From contig NGZR01000003.1 in NCBI GenBank assembly GCA_002197995.1, forward strand, positions 5,270,001-5,334,000: 64,000 bases of DNA. The letters run 5' to 3'. Both the position numbers and the translations under genes were made by a program. Positions 57,271-64,000 of this stretch are shown here, piece after piece. Each line of letters begins with the position of its first letter. Within the stretch, counting starts at the first letter, position 1. Below the pieces are notes generated by a model that was given only the letters and a program-made list of their open reading frames with translations, was not told the DNA's origin and did no database searches. Origin of the DNA: Gaeumannomyces sp. JS-464. Lineage: Eukaryota > Ascomycota > Sordariomycetes > Magnaporthales > Magnaporthaceae.

Positions 57271-57905
57271 TCAGGCGGCCGGGACGGCGGGCGCAGGAGC
57301 CGCAGGAGCCGCAGGAGCTGCAGGAGCCGCAGGAGCAGGCGTGGCGGGCTTCGGGCTGCGGCGGGCGGGACCTCGAAGGCCTTGATAGCGTCGTCGATAG
57401 CCTTGTTGAGGGAGTCGGTGGTGCCGCCGGCGACGGCCTGGGCGAGGGTGGGCAGCTTGCTGAGCATGGCGTCGGTGAGGTCGGACGACGCGGCCTTTTG
57501 CTTCTTGAGCGAGTCGGCCACGACGGGCGACACGCCGAGCTGGTCGAAGACGGGCTTCTTGGCCGTCAGGTCGCCAACCGTCGTCTGCACCTGCGACACC
57601 AGGTCGTTGGCCGGCTGCAACATGCCGACGGCTTCGAAGAGCCCCACGTTCCTGGCGCCCTTGATGGTGACGGAGGCCTCGCTGAGCGACTTTTGCGCGG
57701 CCTCGGCCGAGTTGAGCAGAGGGATGACCGAGTTGGGGTCCGAGCTGACGCCCTGCACGGCCGTGTCGAGACTCTGGAGCGAGGTCATGACCTTGCTGAG
57801 CGCGCCCTTCAACACGCTGGCTTGGCGTGGCTCCAGGAGGGCCGGAGCCGCCGAGGCGGCCTGGAGCCAGAGGAGGACGGCGGGGATGGCGCGTGAGATC
57901 TGCAT
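57271..57905 (-). CDS. HsbA-like / cell-wall galactomannoprotein-like secreted protein
   Basis: ATG 57903-57905; signal peptide MQISRAIPAVLLWLQAASAAP. The mature part is alpha-helical and polar (SLQSLDTAVQGVSSDPNSVI, LLNSAEAAQKSLSEASVTIK, PVVADSLKKQKAASSDLTDA), matching hydrophobic-surface-binding protein A and Mp1-type fungal wall proteins. Near 57356-57362 one base seems missing. After FEVPPAA the other frame gives SPKPATPAPAAPAAPAAPAA, an Ala-Pro repeat tail like those of wall proteins, ending at 57271. The unshifted frame instead gives an Arg/Leu-rich tail to 57237. Repaired length is 211 residues. It is probably a cell-wall or surface-active protein. Confidence 0.7.
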
Positions 57906-60391
57906 TGTGGCTTGACTGGTGGGCGAGCTCGAGGTGTCTTGCAAGGAGGTGTAGATGCAACAATTCACCTTAGGGCTTGGGGAACTCGAAATGCAGACTT
58001 GTTGGTATACGGACAAGCAGGGCTGGGAGGCAATAACAGTTTTATTCCCACGGAAAAAGTAGGATATGTCGTGAACTCAAATATCAAATCGTCAAGGAGG
58101 CTTCTCTGGGTATCGTGACCCGGCTCGGGGCAGACTATATAAAGAACAGCAAGGACGCCGAAACCACGCTAGACCGTTGGGCTGGATGATCTGAGGCTGC
58201 GAATGCAGGGAAACTTGACGGGAGACGGCAGCAGGGAGGGCCAAGCTGCGAAAGGACCGCTTGAAGCCAGGCTCAGGACAAAGGGGCCACTTGGGCCGAA
58301 GAGGGCCAGGCGCATCCATCTTGGTTGAGCGTGGCATCCCACCTCTAAGATGATGTGGCGCCGTCTATGAAACACGGTTCTGGCATCTATCAGACGAAAC
58401 TCATGCCCCAAGACCCAAGTCGTCTTGGCATGCAAGGGCCTTTCTCTCGATGCGTGGCAGACACGATAGCGAGGAGTTCCAAAACAAAACCCAAAATAAG
58501 CACAAAAAGCAAACAACACATCACGGCTGGTGGGGGTGGCTGCAAAATGTGGCCAAGGAAACGTATCCATTGTACGGAAAGAATGGAGGCCGGAGGCCGG
58601 TGCTTGCACTGCCTCCTCTATTTACTGGGGCTTGGAGGGCTGACCAATTCGACAGCCAGGGCCCTTGCGTCTGAGACCCTCCGAAGGCAGAAATCCAAAT
58701 TCCAAAACAAAAACTCTCTCGCTACTTCTTCACCGTCTTAACGTACAACTGCCAAAGGTAAAGGCGAAAATTTCCTGCCGAGCGAGTACTGGATCACGAC
58801 TGGTTCGGGCGCCCATAACCAACACCGATGCCTGCCAACTGCGCTCCCGTGTTAGTGATCGCCGCGCCCAGCGGCCCCCCTGGATCGCCGACTCCGGGGA
58901 CCCCACGTTCGCGATGCCAGTCTAGCCCCCGGCGGCCTGCCAAACCAGGAAACCGTCGCCGGATTGGGCCGAGCGCCCGAGTCGCCCCCTGCTGAAGCCC
59001 CGACACAGTAGCCTGTGGGTTCTTCGAGGCTTCCGGCCCTTCCGGCCCTTCCGGCCAATCGGCATTCCAAAGGTATCTACATAGAGACACGACCACGCTT
59101 TTCCCGCGCGGCCCGGAAGTGGTCGACCCTCTGCTGCCCCACCTGCCTTCCATCCCTGACCACGATGAAGAAGCGGGACGCGGAAAGGAACCGCCCGTGG
59201 TTGCAGCCGTTCCACAATGCCGAATTGAAAAGCATCAGCGAGGCCTCATACCTGAGGATGGGGCTCAGGCTCATCGGGGACTCCATGCTGTTGAGCCTGG
59301 CCTTGGTGTGGCCTCCCGCACGCTCGACCAGCCGACACCCGCAGCGCGCAAAGATGAGCGCCATGCTGGCGCACAGCACACGCAGCCGGAAACTGGCCCC
59401 TTAAGCGTCAGCATGCCACCTGATGTTTGTCGCGACAGCGGGATTGAGGACACGTGGGCGAAAGCGCACAGCCGGGCAAGGAACGTACTCGAGCATGCGA
59501 CCAAGAAATGGCAATATGCGATCTCAAGCAGTGGCCTCCGGCTGGTTTAGTGTACATCACGTGAAAAGCGCTTGGGTCTTTGCCCCTGTCAGCCGGCCAC
59601 AGCGGCGTCTTTGTAGGCTGCCAACCCGCGACACGGCTTGGTTGACGACGGCGTTTCGTTTGAACCATTTTCGACATTTACCCTGACAAATAAAAAAATA
59701 ATAATTAAAATAAAACGCCAAGGCTGCGGAGCTTCATATGTGTGAGACAAACGCCCACGTCGCCACAAAGCTCCCCTTTTGCTGATAATACAGACTCCGA
59801 GCCGCCTCCACCATCATGTACAACCAAGCCAGCACATAAACCCCCTCGAGCAAGCGCGCGATCCCTCTCAACACCATGCCCGGCTGGGTATTCACCCTTT
59901 CCTTCTCTGTGGTGATAGTTGTCGTTTCCAAGTTGGGTGTAAATCCTTTGGAACCACTCAGTCCTCGGTCCTAGCATTTCCATGTCTGCCATCTCTTCAA
60001 CACCGGGATACCTCGCTTGCGGATTGCTAATCCGCGAACAGGCGGGTGACCACCGCAGACGCAGCCACGCAACGCCCATTCCTGGCGTGGCAACACGCAC
60101 GACGACCTTTCCCGTCACTCTGGTCGTTCCAAGCGGTATGGCTCCTGCTGTCCGCAAAAACCAAGGTATTTTAAAAACAGGGAGATACCTGTCCAAACTA
60201 AATATTCGCATTATGCTTTCCCAGAGGTACGTAGCTGTGGACGATGAACCCTTAAATACATACATCACCCACGAACATTTTAAACCTCTTTGCTCAGACG
60301 GATAGTGGACAGGAGGCGCGTGGGTCCACTTCTATCTCCGCTGCTCTCCGACCTTCCTTACAGCGTTCAAAACTCCCTCTCATATCTGTCG
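57906..60391. other. Intergenic, 2.5 kb
   Basis: Short open frames near 59164-59404 (plus) and 59705-60268 (minus) have no recognisable family. A triple direct repeat ccggcccttccggcccttcc occurs at about 59033-59052. Otherwise nothing supported. Confidence 0.4.
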
Positions 60392-61198
60392 TCAGTAACC
60401 GGGGCAGGGCTTTATGCCCTGGTAAGGCGTGCCGGCAGTACAAGCGTTGTAGTTGACAGAAAGCAGCTGATTGACGTTGGATTTGCTTTTGGCAAGGGGA
60501 GATACTGCAAGCAGTCGCGGTGGGTTAGCATCGTAAAGTGAAAACAAATGAGGCGGCCCTCCCCCAAAAGATATATATGTAATGAAGAGGAAGAAAAAAA
60601 GGAATGCTTACAGCCGTGAAGGGCTTCGTTTCACCAGGGGTCACGCCCCAAACGACGTTTGGGCACTGGCTGGGCGCCGAGTCGCGGCACGGGAACGTCG
60701 TGTCGTACTTGTCGGGACTGCCACAGCTGTAGATGGTTTCGGTGCCGGTGACCTTGAGGACGTAGGTCGAGGCCATGATGCCGCACCGGACATTGACGGG
60801 GCACGCAATGCTGACGGTCAAGGACCTACCCTCGGCGGTGGTGACGCCGTAAGATGTCGTAATGCCGAGGCTGCCAATGCCTGGCCTGGAGTTACCGAAT
60901 AATAATTAGCAGAGAACCCCCATGTTGACGCTTTCGGCTGGTGGGAAATGACGAACAGAGCAGCTGTGCCAGTTACGCCGCCGGTAATGGTCCAGGACTT
61001 AGTGAAGATGTAGCCTGCTGCAATGGTACCGGTGGTGGAGGAAGGGCCGACGAAAACACCGGCCACGAGCTCCGGCTCCGTCCATATGGGCTGGACGCTG
61101 CTGATCTGACGCTGGATGGGCCAGGAGCAGTAGCGGCCGGCGGCGGCAACGCCTGTGGCCGAGAGGAGGAGGGACTGAGCAATGGCGGAAGTCTTCAT
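60392..61198 (-). CDS. Secreted cysteine-containing protein, unknown, one frame slip
   Basis: Exons 60612-61198 and 60392-60466; intron 145 bp (GTAAGC...ATCAG). Signal peptide MKTSAIAQSLLLSATGVAAA. Mature blocks: RYCSWPIQRQISSVQP, GYIFTKSWTITGG and FSANYYSVTPG. After a one-base loss near 60877-60886 come GIGSLGITTSYGVTTAEG, SIACPVNVRCGIMASTYVLK and DSAPSQCPNVVWGVTPGETK. The second exon gives LLSVNYNACTAGTPYQG, then IKPCPGY and a stop. About 220 residues with at least eight cysteines, so a disulphide-stabilised extracellular protein. I recognise no family. The acceptor choice rests on phase; another AG at 60500 would not keep the frame. Confidence 0.6.
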
Positions 61199-62282
61199 CT
61201 TGGTTGGTGTCTTGGAAAGACTGTGATTTAAGCGAATGTGATTTTTTTTCCAGTGTGTTGTGTGAGAAAGGGAGCGTGAGCGACGCAAGGCCCAGGAGGA
61301 GTAAACGAAGGACTGCAGCCGAGGCTGGAAAAGGCAGGCGTGCGGATGCTAAGGGTGGTGTTGGAGTGTCGTCGCAAGTGAGGACGGAGGTCGTTTTTTT
61401 AAACGACTTCTTCGACGGGTTGTCTCTGGCCGCGGCTGCCGCGGTCCGGGGATAGCCATCTTTGTCGACTTGCGGCTATTTCCGCGCAGGGTTGGTCTGC
61501 CTTCCGGATCGAGATATGGGCCCATACGGACCTGCCGACAATTCTGCGGTTTTAAACGCGCGCAAAGAGAAAGGAAATTAAAATTATGCACTGCGGCTAA
61601 AGATTTAAACATCCGCTTCCCCAAAAGGCGCAACACCTGCCAATAAAGGGAGTATGTGTCCACTTTGACAATGGCTATCCCTGGCGAACATCCGCGATAA
61701 GCACAGCCCCGAAGCCCGAATGTAACCCCGCCTATACCGATCGTCTCAAGCGGCTATCGCCCCACGGGGCATGACCCCGCCGCACGGGGCAGGACCCCTC
61801 AGGACCCCTGCGGCCCACCTTGAATGCTTAGCCCAGTTCACTACGCGAGGTCTGCAATCTCCCATTTCGAGCTGTTTTTTCAGGGCTGCCCCCAGGTCAC
61901 ATAGGAGTATCGGTGTGAGGCGCCCACCTCGCCCGGGCTCCCCGACTTTGTGCTGCGCCCATGGTTGCAATTGCCGTTTTCCGTAGCGACCCCACAGTCG
62001 GGAATGAATTTATGCTACGGCCATTTCCGCAGCCATGACGCGAGGGAAAGGGGAGGCTGATAACACTGACTAATATAAAAGATTCCCCTTACCTTCCACC
62101 GGAGCCGACGTTTGGGCCAAGCATCCACCAAGCTTGCCTCCGAACCTCATTCACTCTTTTCACAAGCCTTGTGCCGCAGTCACTCACTCGTTTATTGTTG
62201 TGCCACAGTCAACTCGCTCTCACTCTCCTCGGACTCTTTTACTTTTCCAACCCGTCTCAACAACTCCTCTACCCCCATCATC
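61199..62282. other. Divergent intergenic region, 1.1 kb
   Basis: Between two secreted-protein genes that point away from each other. A near-repeat (cacggggcatgaccccgccgcacggggcaggacccctcaggacccc; repeated cacggggca units) lies at about 61763-61806. The TATA box of the right-hand gene is listed separately. Confidence 0.45.
62074..62080 (+). promoter_or_regulatory. TATA box of small cysteine-rich protein gene
   Basis: TATAAAA at 62074-62080, about 200 bp before ATG 62283, followed by a CT-rich leader (cactctcctcggactctttt and similar) as in strongly expressed fungal genes. A GATAA lies just upstream (62059). Confidence 0.5.
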
Positions 62283-62631
62283 ATGAAGTTTTCGGTCTCT
62301 TCCCTCCTTACCACCTGCGTCGCCTTTGCGGCGTTTGAGCAGGTGGCTGCTATTGTGAGACCCCACGCCCCTGGTTTTAGCAACAGGAGGACTCCGAGAA
62401 TTTAACGATAGGAAATAGTGCTATTGGGATACTTGTTGCTACACCAACCACAATGGCCCCGGTGCCTGCCCGGTAAGCATCCAATTCCGTTCCCCTTTGT
62501 GTCCCAAACAATGGCCTGCGATTTCTGACACTAAGAGCTACTGCAACAGCCGCAACTGTGGAAGGTTACCTTTACCGCCCGGTTCTGCAAGGTTTCAATA
62601 TGTCCCGCCATGTGCACCAACCTCTCGGTAA
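62283..62631 (+). CDS. Small cysteine-rich secreted protein, effector-like
   Basis: Exons 62283-62354, 62419-62472 and 62536-62631; introns 64 and 63 bp (GTGAGA...ATAG; GTAAGC...CTAAG). All junctions are phase 0 and give 73 residues. Signal peptide MKFSVSSLLTTCVAFAAFEQ, then a mature part of about 50 residues with seven cysteines. It opens CYWDTCCYTNHNGPGACP, then SYCNSRNCGRL, and a last Cys in YVPPCAPTSR. Size, Cys density and TATA-box promoter fit a secreted effector or antimicrobial-type peptide; no family recognised. A perfect donor (CG|GTAAGT) overlaps the stop, so a further exon is possible, but the nearest acceptor would make only a 41-bp intron. Confidence 0.55.
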
Positions 62632-62941
62632 GTTCGAGCATGCCATCGATGTGATAAAATGTCAACAGGATGGCGCTGACATTGTGCATAGGACGGCTCC
62701 AACTGTGATTGCTGTGATATTAGGACCGGCCAGTGCCGGGGTTGCTAAAAAGTGTGCCTGTGAAAATGATATACTGGGAATTTGTGTTATTATCTAGCGC
62801 AAAGTTGAAGAACATCGGGTCGGCTAGGATGGTTAGTAGTTGATAACTGGAGATGGATTGTCAGGTTAAAGATGTTTTGGGGCTAGAAAATAATAGTGAT
62901 ACGAGGTTTTTAACGCGTTGTGAATCTCCCTAATATGCTTG
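62632..62941. other. Intergenic
   Basis: Shared 3' flank of the cysteine-rich gene and the right-edge kinase; nothing recognised. Confidence 0.4.
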
Positions 62942-64000
62942 TCAACAACATAACCTTGCAAGCCAGCGAAGGCCGCCGCGGTCGTCTACCACGGCGGGAA
63001 GCCCCCCCTGGGGCAAAGCCGTAGCGGGCCCTTCCCTGTCGTTCCTGGCGGCGGACGGCACGCAGCAGTCCCCAAATAGGGGCAGGGACGACACCGAATC
63101 GCGCTCCGGGATTGTTTTGCGCAGTTCTGCTACCGTCGGCTGGAGTGTTGCGTTGAGATCGAGCATTCTCCCGATCCAATCCACTGGTTCCACGACTCCG
63201 GCGGGATCGCGTTTCCGCAGCTTGTCGTTCCAGTCCCGGATGGCCCGCCAATTCTTCCAGTAATCGTTATCCCCAACGTGGCCCCCAGATAGTACGGCCC
63301 CTGACCACCGTTAGCATTTCGAGGAAGACGCAGCCCAGCGACCAAGCGTCGGCTTTAGCGTTGATCCTGGCCGCGTGGCTGGCGACCTCGGGCGCGCAGT
63401 ACCTCCACGTCCGGCCCGTCGGATCTTGCAGGGTCGACTTGAGCGACGTGTCCCAGTCGTGCGATATGCCAAAGTCGGTCAGGAGCACCTGCCGCCGCCC
63501 CTCTCCGTCGACACCGGCCAGTATATTGGCCGGCTTGATGTCGTAGTGCGTGATGTGTGCCGTACTGTGCACGTGGTCCAGCGCCGTCAGCAGGCAGCCA
63601 AAGCAGCCGGCCAGGAAGCGGATCCTCCCCCGGGGTCCGCGACGGAACCCGATTCCCCCTCCAAGAGGTAGGCGTCCAGGTTTCCCCGCGCCACCGGCGC
63701 CATCACCGAGCCAAGAAAGCCCGGCGTCGTGAAACTCGCCACCAACCGAACGACATGTCTGTGGGCGGCTCGCTTGAGGGCGCCCAGCTCGCCCCATACC
63801 GGCGGTTCGCCCCGTCTCTTCCCCCACTCTATCAGCTTCACCGCGAGCGGGGTGTCACACTGGGGGTGCGAGACGCTAAAAACTCGCTGCTCGCACAGGT
63901 CCTTCACTTGGTCGAAGTGCGCGTGCCATTCGTCGCCTGCGAGATTGCTGTGTGGTCTGTCCTCCTCCTCTTGGTCGTCTTGGAGCTGGATTGTCTCGGA
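62942..64000 (-). CDS. Protein kinase, partial at right edge, frame-broken
   Basis: C-terminal part of a kinase whose start lies beyond 64000. Visible motifs: TPLAVKLIEWG with the VAVK-type Lys, HRHVVRLVASF, HVHSTAHITHYDIKPANIL (HRD as HYD, catalytic Asp present), VLLTDFGISHDWD, RYCAPEVASHAARINAKADA, WSLGCVFLEMLTVV and, after the last slip, DWIGRMLDLNATLQPTVAEL; stop at 62942. The frame breaks near 63620-63630 (SVADP to GRIRFLAGC) and near 63280-63290 (to GDNDYWKNWRAIRDW). The catalytic residues look active. Its style (divergent fungal Ser/Thr kinase with short activation loop) resembles kinase domains attached to fungal NLR or effector proteins. The N-terminal domain needed to judge that is outside the window. 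Confidence 0.65.

Noticed and set aside
59033..59052. Short direct repeat and other simple repeats as a CRISPR-like array
   Set aside because: No regular repeat-spacer structure, and the DNA is fungal.
59164..59404. 80-residue plus-strand frame beginning MKKRDAERNRPWLQ
   Set aside because: Plausible ATG context but no homology or structure recognised; too weak to list.
59705..60268. Minus-strand frames with a hydrophobic segment (LLEGVYVLAWLYMMVEAARS)
   Set aside because: A possible membrane helix exists, but start, exons and family could not be established, so no gene is claimed.
62628..62668. Third intron in the small cysteine-rich gene (donor CG|GTAAGT)
   Set aside because: The intron would be only 41 bp and the added tail has no support; kept as an alternative in the gene entry.

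Overview
The window is GC-rich eukaryotic DNA from a filamentous ascomycete, most likely a Sordariomycete. The genes carry short introns (48-316 bp) with GTAAGT/GTATGT-type donors and CTAAC-like branch points. They encode fungal families: a Rvs161 BAR protein, GH18 chitinase, GH45 endoglucanase, HsbA-like cell-wall protein, allantoate-permease-type MFS carrier, OPT transporter, fungal kynureninase and indoleamine dioxygenase. I see no prokaryotic operons, CRISPR arrays, rRNA or tRNA genes. Gene models were built by hand from reading frames, splice sites and remembered family motifs; none was checked by a database search.

Layout. 0-8 kb: the start of a pogo/psq-type transposase running off the left edge, a broken membrane-protein gene, then a head-to-head pair made of a HeLo-like-plus-pseudokinase protein (minus) and an active kinase-ankyrin protein (plus) that share a 382-bp promoter. 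8.9-20 kb: chitinase, RVS161 and peptidyl-tRNA hydrolase (divergent), a 4-kb gene-free stretch, and a Mep2-like ammonium transporter with an E-box cluster in its second intron. 21-27.4 kb: an SGNH hydrolase with frameshifts, then a decayed metal-uptake island containing an inverted, truncated ferric reductase, a frameshifted Ctr copper transporter and a broken PA14-like secreted protein. 27.7-37.4 kb: Rrb1/GRWD1 ribosome-assembly factor, MFS permease, small secreted protein, histidine acid phosphatase, secreted DUF1524-type nuclease. 39-47 kb: kynureninase and indoleamine 2,3-dioxygenase facing apart (tryptophan to kynurenine route), then an OPT oligopeptide transporter. 48.7-64 kb: a long helical protein broken by six +1 shifts, GH45 endoglucanase, several small secreted proteins including a cysteine-rich one, and a further kinase running off the right edge.

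Themes. Nitrogen acquisition and tryptophan catabolism (ammonium, allantoate and peptide transporters; IDO with kynureninase), secreted hydrolases and small secreted proteins, and a possible self/non-self or cell-death module at the left. The HeLo-like pseudokinase plus kinase-ankyrin pair is my main candidate for an undescribed system: it resembles an MLKL-like executioner next to a sensor kinase.

Caution. At least 20 single-base frame breaks, mostly at short homopolymers, occur in otherwise well-conserved genes. Many are probably consensus errors. The ferric reductase inversion cannot be explained that way.
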